Positions 33,206 through 46,871 are shown, counted from the first letter of the stretch. The stretch: DNA of 64,000 bases from Alligator mississippiensis (GCF_030867095.1 NC_081829.1:92341261-92405260); one strand, 5' to 3'. Notes: generated by a model not told the origin, from the sequence alone. Made by a program: numbers and translations.

Positions 33206-34874
33206 TCAGTAATCTAGTTACCACCCTTCTTTCAGGTGAGAGACAGACCGACAAATTCTGATCACCTACAGACATTGAAGTCCCCCAAATGTTATTCATT
33301 TGAAAAAGAAGTATCATGACTAAATTCCAGTTAAGGTAATCGTGTTCACATTACCTACATTTTTTGCATGCGATTTTAACTATTTTTATTTTCTAGTCCA
33401 TGCCATTATATTCTATTTCTGTATGCTTGTATATAGGTGCCAACTTTCAATCTGAGGATAGTTACTTTTATATCTCTGGTACCCAGTCTGTTAAATGCCC
33501 AGTAAACCACATGAAGGACCCTATGCCAATGTAACATAAACATACTTCTTTCAGAAAGGTCTCTGGTCTAAGAAATGCTTAGCCCTTCTTTATGCTGTGA
33601 CATGTTAAAACAGCATCTCCCTCATGAAATGAATATTTTAACTTTTTTTTACATTTTGAATCTCTTCTGTTGTATAATGCTTCTTAAAATCAGGATCACA
33701 GGCTCATTACCCTTTGCTGACACACACTACTGCTCATTCCTTAACATGCCCGTTTCAAATTATGGGCATAAGGTGCAGTGGTCTGCAGGGCCTCCCAGCC
33801 TATGGGGACACTCCACAGTGAGTTCTCTCTGAAATTCATTTTTAGGGTCCTATGCTGGAGTCCAAGACCAGGTCACAAGTGCAAATGGGTTTGGTTGTCC
33901 AATTATATTCCCTTGTGGAGGTTTGTCCATGTTACAAAAAACAGGCAAACTAAACCTAAATGTTTAGGAATGACGTGGCCTGACCGATGGCCTCATCTCT
34001 GTAGATGTTGAGCAACAGAACAGCACATTGCAGATGATGACTTAGCTGACTTGGCAGAGGAGAATGAAACCCTTGTACACCATCAGCAAGCCATTTTAAA
34101 TCCTTTTAATTTATTAAAATCATCTAGAAAACTTGTTCTCCATTTTACCTTTCCAACATAAATAAAACCTTTTGCATGCTGGCTGGCTTTGGCTTTGTAA
34201 CTTAACCTTCTGCACACTCAAATGATTCTAATATTGGTTTGGGAATAAAATGATAATCCTCCTATTCACAGAAGAGGCACGCTGCTGGCAGCAGCTGTGG
34301 AGGCTTACCTACATCTGTGGAGAAGTGCTGTGTAAATATTGCTGTTATTTTCACCCTGGCAATATGCATCCAGTCTGTTCTGAAGGAACCCCTCTAAGGT
34401 ACTTCTTTCTCTAAGCTGGTTCACCCCTTTGCCTATCCACTGAGCTGGCCCAGAATACCAGTGGTTACGACATCTTTTTTGGCTACTGGGATTAGACTGA
34501 AACCATCAATGCAGGCTGAATTTGAAGTGGTCCAATGAGTGAAAGTTTAAGTATCCTATTACCAGCCATCAGAATCTAAATAGGTGCTTTATTTAAATCC
34601 TTAGGTTTAAAGATTTTCACACTTCCTCCAGGGCTGTCATTCTGTTCCATTTAATGAGCACTAATTTTGCATGGGAAAACAAAGCAAATAAGCCAAAGGG
34701 ATATTTGAGAAATATGTGGCGTTTTCAGAGAGCTAGATCATGTTATCCAGAGCTCTTTGATTGTAAAGAAGAATGGAGTTGAATTGCTCTTAGGAGCTCA
34801 AAAGGGAAAACTGGAGAAAGGATCTTTCATTGTGATATTTCAGAATTATACTGCTTCGCCCAGTTGTTCTATTC
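33206..34874. other. Unassigned non-coding stretch
   Basis: No gene or defined element recognised. The frame at 33575-33832 has no domain. Confidence 0.45.
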
Positions 34875-35150
34875 TGCTCTGTCCACTGCTATTATTTATT
34901 TTACAGTGCTGTCTAAGGGTATCAAGATAGGTACTCTGAATGCACAGAGGACACTCCTGGTCCCCGAAAGTTTCAATCTAAATAGAAAGGCCAGTGAAAC
35001 TTGGTCACTGCAACACAAAGACATGAAATCAGTGGCAGAATCAGGGGTAGAGACCAGAGGTCAATGATTGACTTGCGTAGTGCCAGGATTTCACCCCAGA
35101 TCTCCTGACCTGCATTCATTAGGATCCGTTAGGCCACTCTCCTTTTTCCT
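34875..35150 (+). repeat. SINE-like sauropsid repeat relic
   Basis: 'tgctattatttattttacag', 'gaggacactcctggtccc' and 'aagtttcaatctaaa' resemble the repeat at 43000-43205. The second half 'agtggcagaatcaggggtag', then 'ccagatctcctgacc' and 'ttaggccactctcc' follows the 'gtggcagagccaggaatagaacccaggagtcctgac...ctagaccactctcc' layout. Confidence 0.55.
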
Positions 35151-35566
35151 TAAAATCCTTTTCTAAAGACAGGTAAATAAAGAGTATCTTCTATGTTAAC
35201 CTAAAAAAGACTATGAAGCTACATAATCTCCCACAACAAACTGTGATATCTTGGACAACATGCCACTGAGATGATTAAAAGCAAATTTTAAGCCTTAATA
35301 ATCACTATAAATAAAGCTGCTTCTAGTACCATGGTAGGCTCTTGATACAGGGCCTTGTTAACATGGTAATTTTTGGCTCCTGGAGCTCTTAACCAACCCC
35401 TGGATTATCCACACATTAACACCTTAAAATATTTTTAAGCATTCGTTATGCAGTTCAAAGTTATATCCAGGTCCTGTTCCATTAAGGTGAGGCCACTCTC
35501 CATAGATGCGCTGCCCAAATTGAAGTCCTCCAGTATCCCAGGACTCTCACACCCCTGGCTGTAGAG
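35151..35566. other. Unassigned gap
   Basis: Nothing recognised apart from the target-like octamer ctgtagag (35559-35566) next to the hAT end at 35567. Confidence 0.4.
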
Positions 35567-35680
35567 CAGGGGTAGACGCTTGTCCTGGCTCACCAGCTCT
35601 CTAGTGGCAACTCATAGCTACAGCCCCTAGTCCCGCCCCTGCTCACCAGGCCTCTAGTGGCAAGTCGCGGCTGCACAAGT
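35567..35680. mobile_element. hAT 5' end relic with tandem duplication
   Basis: The end 'caggggtagacgcttgtcct' is preceded by ctgtagag (TA at positions 4-5). Inside, 'ctcaccagctctctagtggc' at about 35589 is repeated as 'ctcaccaggcctctagtggc' at about 35642, a ~54-bp tandem unit. No right end was found. Confidence 0.5.
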
Positions 35681-38600
35681 GGGGGGCAGTAAGAGAAGAT
35701 TTCTAGACTAAGGATGTGACTGCTCCAACCTTGAAGCTAGCACTAACACTGATCAACCATTGTGTGGCTCACAGTGTAAAGTCCACAGTGTTGTTAATTC
35801 CCATGGTTTTATTGCAAGTTTTACTCAAGTCCTATTTTAAAATAGTAACTCGGTGACACAGATGTTTTTGAATATTTTACTCATAGGCTTTTGCATCCTG
35901 TTTTCAAAAGTGACTTAGGTGCCCACAAGCCTTGGTCTTACTGTTTTTCTTAAAGCACCCACTTTTGGAGCCGTAACTGTGTAAGAATCTCGGCCCTCAC
36001 GAATATCTAGCAATCAGTGCTTTATTCTCTAGCAGAGAAAAGTATGAAAACAAACACTAAAGTTTCAAAGACCAGAAGGGAAATTAAATTACCCCAAATG
36101 TATTATTTTCAAAAACCTCATAATTTTTAAATGTTTACCATATTTTTCAAGCACTTGAAGTTGGCAATATCGATTATATTAGTGCTCATTATTAATGCCA
36201 TTTCCTGCTCCCTCCCTGCTTAACTCTGAACTGTCTCTTCCAACTTCAGGTTGCCAACCCTCCTTTTCCTTCTTCTTGGCCATAATTAGCCTTTCTTAAA
36301 TAAATACTTCATATAAATTATTACATGGAGTGGGAATAAAATCCACAGTAAAACATTAATGCCCTTGACCTACAAATTCTACTGCTTAACACTGCTCCAT
36401 CTGCTGCTCCTGCTAAATGCTGCTTTTATTTGTCTCCCGGGACTCTGAATCAGTTTAACAAGGAGGCAAGCATGAACATCTCTACAAAGCCAGTGGCTTG
36501 GTAGCCTCCAGCATGACATGCACTAGTATGTATTTTCCTTTGAGTTTCAGAGGAATCCTTTCATAGCTGGATGCTGCAATTTGTTTTGTTTTGGGTTTTT
36601 TGGGGGAGAGTTTTGTTGGTCGCATCTTAACAGGGTTGCTCTTTGGGAAAAAAGCAGCAGAGGTCCAGCTTCAGCTGGATAGGGGAGATGGCAGCTGCCA
36701 GACACATTATGCTGTGGTGCTCACTGCTGCCAGGCTCACAAAGGAAGTCAAGTGAAATAACACAAGGAAGTCAAAATCATTCTTGGGATCCAAAGCTGTG
36801 ATAACCACAAGGTAACAGATGCAATGGATACAATTCTCAAGAATGCCCAAGTGACTGTGGCATGTAGACTAAGGCTGATCTAGGAGCTTTCAGGTAAAAT
36901 ATTAAAAGCACCCCTTAGTCTTATGGACATTTGAAAATGTAACTTAGCGGAACAGATTATAGACTGAAAACTCTATAAATAGATCAACAAAGAGTCAAGG
37001 ATATGAAGAAAATTAGACCATTTTAATTCTTATTTAGGTACAAAACAGGCCCAATTTTCACTCAGCAGCACCCTTTGAACTCATCACCTTTGAAAATCAG
37101 GGCTGGAAACCTGGGTCTACTGACATAGAGCCATTCATTTTGCTATTGTCAAGCTCCCTTTAATGAAGTCAAGTGTTCACCCCATCTTCCCTCTTTAGAG
37201 CCATGATTTCCACATGTTCCTGGCTTTAGCCCCCCGAGCCAGTAGTGAAAGTAGAGACTTCAGTGGGGGTAAAGTTAGGCCAGTTCTGAGCGCTCTAGAA
37301 ATCCTACCAGCAATGCTTAAATATGGACATAGAGCATCTAACTATCAGCATCTATTCCTGATGACTTGACCTGTGTTATTATGTAACCTGCATATGAAAA
37401 GATTTTAATAATGGCATTACTGGAACTCTTCCAGTATTTCTGTCATTCCAGATGGTCTGGTATCTCTGGCTGCTGTTCTAATGATATGTCAATTTTTTTT
37501 TTGTTTGTGGCATATATTTCATAGCAACAACAACAAAAAAAGATCCATTCAAGCTTAACAGCTCATCAGGCTAGCGTGTTCATTTCTGTAGCCAATTGTG
37601 TGTGTGGCGCACAATTGAATGACAACGGCTAGCACCTTGCCTAGTCACATTTGACGTCCCAGCCTGAATGACCAGTTACTTATTTATAGATAGTTTGATT
37701 GGAGTAGTCTTCGGCTTGCATCTGGAGCAAGGCTAGAACTCTGTATATCACAGCAAGATGTCTTTATCACTCTGCCACCATGCCTTGGCAAATACTACAT
37801 ATAGACATAATAAAGGCACCTTCTCATTCAAAAGCAGGGGAAGGCCCAGACTTTCAGATTGCTGCAATGTTCACAGTAGTTTTCAGTTAAAACACAACAC
37901 ACACAAAAGCTACAGCAAGTACTGGTCTAAACTCTAAAAAGCAACAATCAGGTTCTGTTGACTCTATTTTTTTGATGCCTGACTGAAAAAACCTAATTTG
38001 TAGGAAGTGCCAAATGCCGGTCCCCTGGAAAGTATCAGTATTCTTTCCTAATATTGGGAACCCACAATTGAAGGCACTGGAAATCACAAGCTTTACCCAT
38101 AATCACAAAACCCACAATAGTTTTAAAAACTGAGGCCAGAGAGCTTACCTTGCAATTCAGGAATTCGCTAGCTCTCACAGGTTATGCAATGGTGAGAGAG
38201 ACTTTTTTGCAGGAAAACAACAGATTCCTATTTCATATAATTTCATGATCAAGTTTTAATTTTTAGAGCATGTTTTAAATCGTGTTTATAACTATATTTG
38301 CAGTTTTGCAGGAAAGTGTTCCTCATCTCAAAACTAAAGAAAACAGAGGGATTCCAGAAGATTAAAGATGAGAGTTAGTATTCATTCTTTAGAAGAAAGA
38401 TTACAGCATGTTTTACAGCATGTTTTAAAATGACTTACTGTAGGATAGTGAATCCCTACTGGATCAGTGTTCATAAAAACCTTGACAATAGATGTTAGCC
38501 ACCTGGCCACAGCACTGGTTGTTTTATGAAGCTGTGTAAATAAACTTTGATATAGGAAAAGTTTGCATAATAACACGTTCTTATCATGTCTAGAGCTGCC

Positions 38601-40939
38601 GAGTTAGAATAACAGAAGACCAGAGATCTGCAACAGGAGCCCTTCGGTCTGTGTTTTGATTTAAGCAGGATATTTTTCCCCACCACAGCAAACTCTTGTT
38701 TATCTATTTTGCATTTATTTATTTATTTCCCATATTAATGCTAAAAGATCATCCAAAGGCCAGATCTACACAGCAGGTGGCTTTCATTAAAACTACAGAC
38801 CCTCCAATACAACCTTTCAAATTCCATGCTAACAACAACAACAAAAAAAGATGGAAAAAACTTTTTATGATGGGACTATTTAAATATAATCACTTTTCTG
38901 TCATCAAACATGCCTGCTTATAATGGATTATCAGTTCACCTGTTGTGAGGGTGGCCTGTAGTCAAAGTTTTAAATAAGTAAGAGTGTAGGATTTTTTTAA
39001 AAACTCCATAATGGGCATGCAAGTAGGAATCCACAGTTATCATAGATTATTTCTATTAAATAGCACATTAAGAGCCCCAAATTAGAATAAGCGTATTAGA
39101 ATGGGGAATTAGCATTGTGTTAAGCACTTGATAAACCTGGATGCAGATTGTACAGTTACTTTCTTATGCATGTACTTTATTGCACTACCATGAACAGGCT
39201 CATTGATTTCAACAAGATCACTCATAGTAGCACATTTAAACAGGTGCAGAACTATAGGGCTGTATAATCATATCTCAACTTCCTGTGCCATGGATCTTAC
39301 TTTGACAGTGTTGTTGTTACAGCTGATAATGTATATGGAATTAAAGTTCTCCCCGCTGGGAAAGCGTGCAGGACTGAGGTTGCTGAAGACAACCTAGAAA
39401 GATCATGCTCCCAAAAGAATCCAGGTACCTTAAGAGATCTGCCCATGCAGGATCATTGAGCATGGTTACAAGAGGGGAAGCCCCCCAGTTTTAGCTCTGC
39501 AACAGATTAGATGTCAGGTGTTTTGTGAGTTTTATCAAGCTAATCTTAACCCACTCATTTTTAAAATGTGATCTTTCTCTTTGTTCTACATTCACTTCTC
39601 TTGAATTATGCCATAGGCTTTTGAGTGCGTAAACTGCTTCTTTTATGTTATATTTGTCCTGGGCTTGGCTGGTCCTCTAGTTGTAATGCAACACCTCTAT
39701 TCCATTCAACAGGTCAACTGGAACAGACTGGTGAACTAAGTTTTTATCTCATGGAAAATTCTGACATTTTGAAATTGAAAGTTGAAAAATTAAAGAAAAT
39801 TCCCAGAATGAAAGTTTTTTAATAGGTTTGAATTGGAAGCGACTCAGCATTTCAAAACTAAAGCACGTCAACATCTTCAGTCAAAGTGAAATGTTTTTGA
39901 CATTCTTAAACAAAAAAATATCATTCATTTCAAAATGTTAACTCAAAACAAAATATATTTTTGTAGATCCTCCCAAATGGAATTGAAAATGTCATTGAGG
40001 CTGACATCTGATGAAACATTTCCCAGTGGGGAAAACTTTAATGCCAAATATGTTGGTCAGCTGTAATAACAACACTGTCAAAGTAAGGTCTATGGCAAAG
40101 AAAGTTGAGATACGATTATACAACCCTACAAAGCACCCTCAACTCGCATTGAAAGACCAGGATCAGACTCAATTGGATAACTGCCACTTTTGTTTGTCTT
40201 TTGTTTGTATTTAAAGAGATGTTTGGTTGTATAATCAAGTTGTAAAAACTTGTAACTATTGCAAATTAGCTTAAATATTAAATTAGTTGCAGAACTGGGT
40301 ATCATTAATGGCATTTTAAAAAATACATCCACGCACTGGGACATTTTAGGACACGGGCTGGGACATTAATCAAACAGTCAGGAAATCTGAAAGATCATGT
40401 CTTAAAGATTCCTATGTGCGGCTGAATCAAAAAACTGTCATAAAAATCTTTCTGGGGCTGAAATGCCTAATTCCTCATCTCAGTGCTACCAAATGCATGC
40501 GTTACCATTTAAAGTCCCTCTACTTTAAGGAAAAGGAAGAGTGCAGAGTCGTTCTTTTACAGTGTTTTCTACTGGTTCAGTATTATCTTAAAAGGGAAAA
40601 AAAATCAACCAGGAAACCTTGAAGGAGATGGAGGCAGATTTTAATAAAACACTGGATTCTGGATCCCACACATACTGGAATGAAGCTTTGTGTGTTAGGC
40701 CCAATAAAACAAGCAGAACTGAGGACAGGACGTCATAGAGAAATTCTTAAGGATTAAAGGTAAGAAACAAAGCAAGCCAACTAGACTAAGATTTATAAAT
40801 GTCTTCAGAAGCCCTAGTGACCAAAGGCTTCCTGAAATGTAGGCATTTACACTGGAGCTGGAATGCTCCTAGATTCCTCACTGACACTAAGCTCTCGCAC
40901 AGCCCCATCTATGAGTAATGTTTTCTGCCATCTTCGGTT
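35681..40939. other. Long unassigned AT-rich stretch
   Basis: About 5.3 kb with no recognised gene. Visible minor structures are a small palindrome at 37591-37618 (caattgtgtg paired with cgcacaattg), (TTTA)n near 38714, and the TTTCAAAAT-type words at 39740-40000. Frames of 60-75 codons show no domain. Confidence 0.45.
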
Positions 40940-41215
40940 GGCTAGGAGACTGCTATCCTAGCAGACAACCTGGCATTCATTATATATGCTTTTTGTTACC
41001 TCCTGTCCGGGCTACAGCAATGCAACACTGGACAGGAATTCAACAGTGGCTACAAAAGTCCAACGAGACCAGAATGCTGTAGCAAGTCTCCTCAGCAGCA
41101 GCCCTCTATGCTTCTTCCCCATAGCATATCAAGTTGATGCTCTTAATCCTGATCTTTATGGTGCTTAGTGGCCTGGACCCCATCTTACATTAAATCTGAC
41201 CTGCCATTTCAGAAT
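40940..41215 (+). repeat. Possible L2-type LINE relic
   Basis: The order 'cgggctacagcaatgcaaca', 'ccagaatgctgtagcaag', 'atgctcttaatcctgatctt' and 'tggtgcttagtggcctggac' recalls the L2-type C-terminal block ('ctactgtaatgca...gtgcagaatgcagcagc...aaagccctaaacggcttgggacc'). Strongly diverged, family uncertain. Confidence 0.35.
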
Positions 41216-41719
41216 AAAGATGGACTTTGGCCAACAACACTGCACCCTCAGACACATTGGAACTCACTGCTGCAAATGTAAAGTTCATCTGGGCAGCAAA
41301 CAGCTTTCTCAGGGTCAGCCCAGATCCTGCAATGAGCTACACAGGAACTAAGAACCACCGCAAATCTTATCACCATCTGCTCCAAGTGCCAGTGCAAAAA
41401 GCATTACTCACAGATGGGGCGGTGCGAGAGCTGTGTGTCAGTGGGGAACCTAGGAGCACCCTGCAGTGTAAATGCCTAGATGGACAGATAGATTAGGAAG
41501 CCATCGTTGAGTGGGGCTTGAGCAGACATTTATAAATCTTTGCTTTGTTCTTACCTTTAATATAAATACTGAACAGCATGTATACATCTAGACGTCCCAT
41601 TTCAAAACCTAAAACCACTCTACTGCTCACACAATTCTCCTGCTGGGGAAAGCATGACTGAAAGAACAAACTGCATGATAGCTGTTGGCCATATTTAATG
41701 CACAACTGGCGAGTACAGT
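41216..41719. other. Unassigned gap
   Basis: No gene or repeat recognised. Confidence 0.4.
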
Positions 41720-41727
41720 GGTGGGAA

Positions 41728-41997
41728 CTGTGGTGCTCAATCTTTTGGTCCTGTAGGCTCAATGAGTGGCACAGGGTCAGTCTGTGAGCTGGATTGGGCT
41801 CTGCACAGCCTTGGCCAGCCCGTTTGCCTGCGTTGGGCCCTGTGCTGCCTTGGGCTCCTGATTAAGTACACAGGGCCAGTGCAGGACAACCACTCCCCTT
41901 ATCACCAAATTTTCAGGCCCATGGGGAACCCCACAGGCCAGGTGACACAGCTCTGGGGGTCAGATCTGGCCCACAGGCCAAAGGTTGAGTACCCCTA
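41728..41997. mobile_element. hAT MITE, 270 bp
   Basis: The left end 'ctgtggtgctcaatcttttg' and reverse-complemented right end 'taggggtactcaacctttgg' agree at most positions, followed on both sides by 'gg.cctgtgg'. Flanks ggtgggaa (41720-41727) and ggctagaa (41998-42005) keep 5 of 8 target bases. GC-rich filler, no frame. Confidence 0.75.
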
Positions 41998-42005
41998 GGC
42001 TAGAA

Positions 42006-42999
42006 TAACTACTATGGTACATGAGCCCCTTATAAAGTCTTGAGCCCCATATAGGTGGCATATGGAAAGATTATACAACCTTCTCTCAGTACAGGCCTGG
42101 TATGTACACAGAAAGGGTCCTGTAAGCAGTGACTCAAACCTTTGGCTGCAGACACAGCTCACAATTAAGTGCAAAGCTTGTCTTTGTGCTCACCAAAATC
42201 ATCAGCAACTGGGTTTGTGCCATTCCCTAAGGTAACAAAAGAAGGCTGACAGCCACTCTACATTGTACAAAGCTGACAATGGGCCCATTGGACCTTAACA
42301 GCACCCAAGTTCATCCTGGATTCAACACTTACTTCTGGGCCATGCAGGTAGGTAGATAGCTGTTAGAGGAGCCATTGTACTGACTCTGTGCCACTAGCGG
42401 ATTTTCCTATACTGAGGGAGTCCTCCCATGACAAGCTTACTTGGCTTTTTGTCCAGAATTAACCAGTAGTGCAATTTAGGCGTGCAAGGATAGAAATGTG
42501 CTGTTTTGTTTCCAATCCAGTTCTAACCAGCCAATTTATATCCTTATTCCCTGGAAAAGAACTGAACCCCCCCCCAAACTAGTTAACATGCTAGCACTGC
42601 TGCATCTGTGGCCAAACTCAACATTTTTCTTGCATGTGCTCAAACATCAGTATTAAAGGCAAGATAAAATCTCTAGACCCTTTATAGGCCAAACCTGGAA
42701 AGACATCCAGTTCATTTGAACTCCCCACTCCCTTCCGGAATTCCTGGGCTAATGATTTAATCCCACCAGTTCAGGAAGGATTTTTTTTGTTGCTGTTGTT
42801 TATTTTGGGCATCACTGAAACTTTAGGCAGAACAATGGCAGTTTTGTACGTGCATAGATGGGAGGGAACAGACTACGAGAAGATGGAAGCAAAGTTAAGA
42901 TTTCACAGAGTCGATTTCTTTTTCTGACTTCTTAATCTTTTTCAAGCCATTTTATTGAAGGTAGCCATTGCCCTGGACATAGACTATGCTGACTACTAT
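42006..42999. other. Unassigned non-coding stretch
   Basis: No gene seen. A poly-C run of ten lies near 42568. Confidence 0.45.
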
Positions 43000-43205
43000 T
43001 ATTTACATTACTGTAGTGTCTAAGAGATCTAGTCATGGATTTCCAATCGATCTCCTTGTGCTAGGCATAATGCGAACACAACAAAGAGAGGGTCCCTGTC
43101 CTTAGGGTCTCACGGTATAAAAGACAGGAGACAACAGTTGAGGGAATATAAGGAAACGATGGTGACATTGGTTGGCCTGACAGAGGGTGGCTTCAGCACA
43201 CCACG
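43000..43205 (+). repeat. Widespread sauropsid interspersed repeat
   Basis: 'attatttacattactgtagt', 'gtctaagagatctagtcatg', 'cttgtgctaggcataatgcg', 'gtccctgtccttagggtct', 'taaaagacaggagacaacag' and 'ggcttcagcacacca' follow a repeat common in turtle and crocodilian DNA ('attactgtagcgcctaggagcccagtcatgga...gtgctaggcgctgtacaaacaca...gtccctgcccc...gacaagagacaac'). The repeat's formal name is not certain to me. Confidence 0.65.
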
Positions 43206-44399
43206 CACCCCAACTATTGTTAAGCTTTCTGTAGGAAGAAAGCATTAGAGACTTTGCTGAGAACAGTTTCAGTGGAGTGCAAGGGGTAGAAAAGGTAACC
43301 ATCGACTGAGGTCCCAGAATTGCAGACAGATGAATGAAAATACCTTACAATCTACCATATGTTCTGCTGGGACATGACAACTGCAGAGCAATAGAGTAAT
43401 GCTGATTTATACCAGCTAAGGATTTGACTCCAACAGAGCCCCAGTAGCTGGGTTGTTGTCCTCTTCCTTATGAGAGTAGATTTCTGTAGGTATTTGTGCT
43501 GACAGGTAATATTTAAAATACCATCAAAATAAAAAAATCCAAAGGACCACCCAAACATAGGTGACCAGGTTAAGGCACATCAACTCCTGTAGCGTAAAGC
43601 ACATGAGGGAATTATTAGTCTGTGAGGGGGCTGCTATCATATCCAGCCCCTTTGATGAGCCAGCCCAAATGATCAAGTACCCTTTTATTCCTGGACTGGC
43701 TGGGGGTGGCCTGTGATGCAAATCCAGAACATGGCTCAAATTTACACCTCTGGATCTCAACTAAAATACTTTAAACTGCTCTGCTCTTGCAGTCCTAAAT
43801 ACTATACAGCCACATACAAAATGTAAGCCTAACACTGATCTCTCCCCCAGTATTAGTTTTCTTTATTTTGCCACGGAAGGGATAAAACTTATTTCAGCAC
43901 AAAACCCCCACAAAACTATTGTTAACTACAACTCCTCTTGCATATCACAGCACTGCAAACACACTGGCAAATTGACAGGTCAGCATTGCTGTGGAATAAC
44001 TTAATTGCTTATTTTCTGTCTGAAGAATTTGCTACATTGCCAGAAGTTAAACACTTCTCATTAGTTAAAAATAAACAAGTATATTAAACTAACAGAATGT
44101 AAATGCGTATCTTCTTTATTAAAACAACACCTCCTAGGTTTCTGGGAATTGCAGGGGCCCTAATACTTTCCAAGGTCCGATTCGCTGAGGTTCTGAGCAG
44201 CATCAACAAAGTTTCGAGGTGGTGCTCTGCATGGCAGCTTGCAAGAGTGGGACCTAGTCATTATTGCATCACAATCTGTGAGTAGAGCTAATTGTTGCTC
44301 TCCAGAGGAAGAGAATCCTGGCCATCATATGTTTGTCTGCTGTAATACCAAATGGTCTTAACTGTCTTGAGAGGTGATGATTGTATTTTCATTATATGC
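43206..44399. other. Unassigned non-coding stretch
   Basis: No gene seen. 43395-43440 ('taatgctgatttataccagc', 'taaggatttgactccaaca') is a good instance of the recurrent motif family. Confidence 0.45.
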
Positions 44400-44402
44400 A
44401 GT

Positions 44403-44654
44403 GGATGTGTCCACATCTGCGCTTTACTGCGCAGTAGTCTATTTTACTGCACATTAAAGCGTCATGTCAAAAACCGTGCTTGTACATTAATGTGCAGTAA
44501 AAATAGGCTACTGTATATTAAGCTTCACTAAAAAAGCATGTGCTTTTGCTAGTGTGCATTAGGGCAGCCAAACATGCATTTATCATCTCACATGAGAGGT
44601 ATGAAATTTAATGCGCAGTAGCAAAAACGCATTAATGACCGTGTAGATGATCCC
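44403..44654. mobile_element. tctacac-type MITE, 252 bp
   Basis: The ends are 'ggatgtgtccacatctgcgc' and, reverse complemented, 'gggatcatctacacggtc'. Both sides carry agt (44400-44402 and 44655-44657), a 3-bp target duplication. An inner inverted repeat pairs 44433-44457 with 44487-44512 (agtctattttactgcacatt type). It resembles the MITE at 49435 in its ends and its target. Confidence 0.78.
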
Positions 44655-44657
44655 AGT

Positions 44658-45199
44658 GTTCTTACCTTATTTTGTAGTTAAAACTACATCATCTGAACCA
44701 GAATCTTCAAGGAAGCTGAAGAAATGTCTGTCCCAGTTTCTGAAGCAGCAGTAGGCTAAATCAGCATGTCGTTACTGTGATAATACACCTTAATGTCACT
44801 GAAAATGGAAGAGAACTAGAACTAAGCCTATGTAGAGGCAGAACCATAGCCTTGTAAAAGGGGACGTATTTACATAGGACCAGAAATGAGTGCAAGTGTT
44901 GCTAAGATTTCTAACCATCAGCATTTAAAAATACATTTCTCTAACCTTAAAAAAGTTACACACATTACAGAAGGGTAGTTGCAGATCTATACAAAAAATA
45001 AATGTCATTTTTTAATCTGTTCATTCTCTTAGTTAAAATATTATTTTCCAAATACTGCACATTCCAAAACTTACTGTATGTCCCTTAGCAGTATTGTGCC
45101 CTGTGTCTAAAAGAAATCAAATTTCATTTTATTTGAAACCTCAACTACCATCACTGTACTACATCTCAGCAGACTCCTCACATGAAAAAACAAATGCTC
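44658..45199. other. Unassigned gap
   Basis: Nothing recognised. Confidence 0.4.
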
Positions 45200-45263
45200 T
45201 CGCTGGACTTGATGATCTTCCGAGGTCTCTTCCAGCCCTAATATCTATGAAATCTATGAAATA
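45200..45263 (+). mobile_element. CR1 LINE 3' terminus
   Basis: It contains 'gctggacttgatgatcttcc', 'gaggtctcttccagcccta', then two tandem copies of 'atctatgaa', the canonical CR1 3' end with its short terminal repeat. Only about 60 bp remain. It is nearly identical to the last bases of the CR1 at 52527-53588. Confidence 0.9.
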
Positions 45264-46863
45264 CAGGAAATGCAATCTTGCCACTTTCTACTCTGCTCCT
45301 TTTCTTATTACAGAAACAGAGAAACTACATATTCTCAACTTTCTCATTGATATTCCAGATGTGGTCTCAGTCGGATTTTATATTGTACCAACATGTACGC
45401 TGCTGTTTATATACCTCCCTCAATGCAAGCCAACAATAATAGCTAACATTTTACAGCTCTTTAATTGCTCCCAGCACAGTAGAAGTGTTAATTAAATACA
45501 TCTTTACTTCTGCTGTATATAGGATTGAAAATGTTAAGTGTTGGTGCTTGCAATAGCCTCTGGCAAATTTTCCTGTTTTACTAAGTAATTCAGTGTCATT
45601 TAAACTTGTATACTCCTACTCATCATTTTACATGTAGATTTAAACGTTGTATACTTTTGTCTGATCCTATTTGTGGAGTACATGAAGAGCTAGAGCACTC
45701 CTAAAGACTCTCTGTTTTAGTACCAGATGCAAATATACTGATCAATAAAACAGTACAGTTTTGTTCAATTCACTCATTTATAGAGTAGACCCTAACCGAG
45801 CAAATTACTTACTCATGCTTGCAGAAAAGAACGTTGACTGTATTACGATGTGCTCCATGTTTACATGATGTCATCCCTCATTTAAATTTCAGATCTTCAC
45901 TGTGGCAACAATGTAACTTTCAGCCCCTGGGATATAAATAAGATAGTAAACCTGATTTGCCTGTTCTTTAGTCTTTCATACAAAGCAGGCACCCAAGAAT
46001 AATGAGATGTATTACATAAAAAGTATGTCAGTTTTCAAGTGAACTGTTATTACAGCCTAAGTTTCGAAGACACAAAATAATCTTGTATTTCTGTTGTAGT
46101 AGTTTACGTGGGGTGCATATAAGATTTCCCTGTTGCGACCTGCTAATTGCCATCTGATTGCCCTTAGTTTTAAAGGGTTGGTTCTGCTCTAGGAAAACAT
46201 GCAGCCGTTGTTTATGGTCTATTGGTAGGCTAGTGGAATGTGAATGATCCCATGTGGTCCAGTTAATTCAACACTTGGAAACACTTGCAGTAATACAAAG
46301 TTAGAGTGACTGAATCAAGGGATACAACTTTCCAATGTCTTTTGCCTAAAATAAAAGAAAAACATTTAGTGCTGTAGAACTAAATATATAATGCTGTTCC
46401 ATAACACATGCGGGATGAGTCCCTTGAATCCCTGGATAAATGGCTCAAAGGGTATAAATGGTCCCTAGAAAACCAAGTTCCAAGAGGAGGAGGATTCCAC
46501 TGGCAAATGCTCAGGCAGCCATAAGGCCATTTTCCAAGGACCTCTTTGCAAATTCTCAGATATGCCAGGAATACGTTTGAGGGTAGTTTAGAAGGTTGTG
46601 TTGGGATGAAACTGCAGCCTATAGACAGTTGTGGTAATTTAATCGGGTCCCAATAGCCACCCAAATTAGGCTGAAGTTTCTATAGATCCCGAAGCAGTCC
46701 AGGATTGAAAGGGTGTCAATGGTATTTTAAAGCCCCCCACACCTCTCTGAGAGTCCTTCTTAGAAGTACAGTCCAGAATGCCTGCCAACACCATGAAAAT
46801 GCTCTGTTGTTGGAAAGATTCATTGACAAAGTCCCCCACCTCTGCAAAGGGACAGTGGTAAAC
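45264..46863. other. Unassigned non-coding stretch
   Basis: No gene or element recognised. Confidence 0.45.
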
Positions 46864-46871
46864 TCTTATGG

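Noticed and set aside
45094..45495. 133-codon plus-strand frame
   Set aside because: It reads through a CR1 3' tail at 45200-45263 and has no domain.
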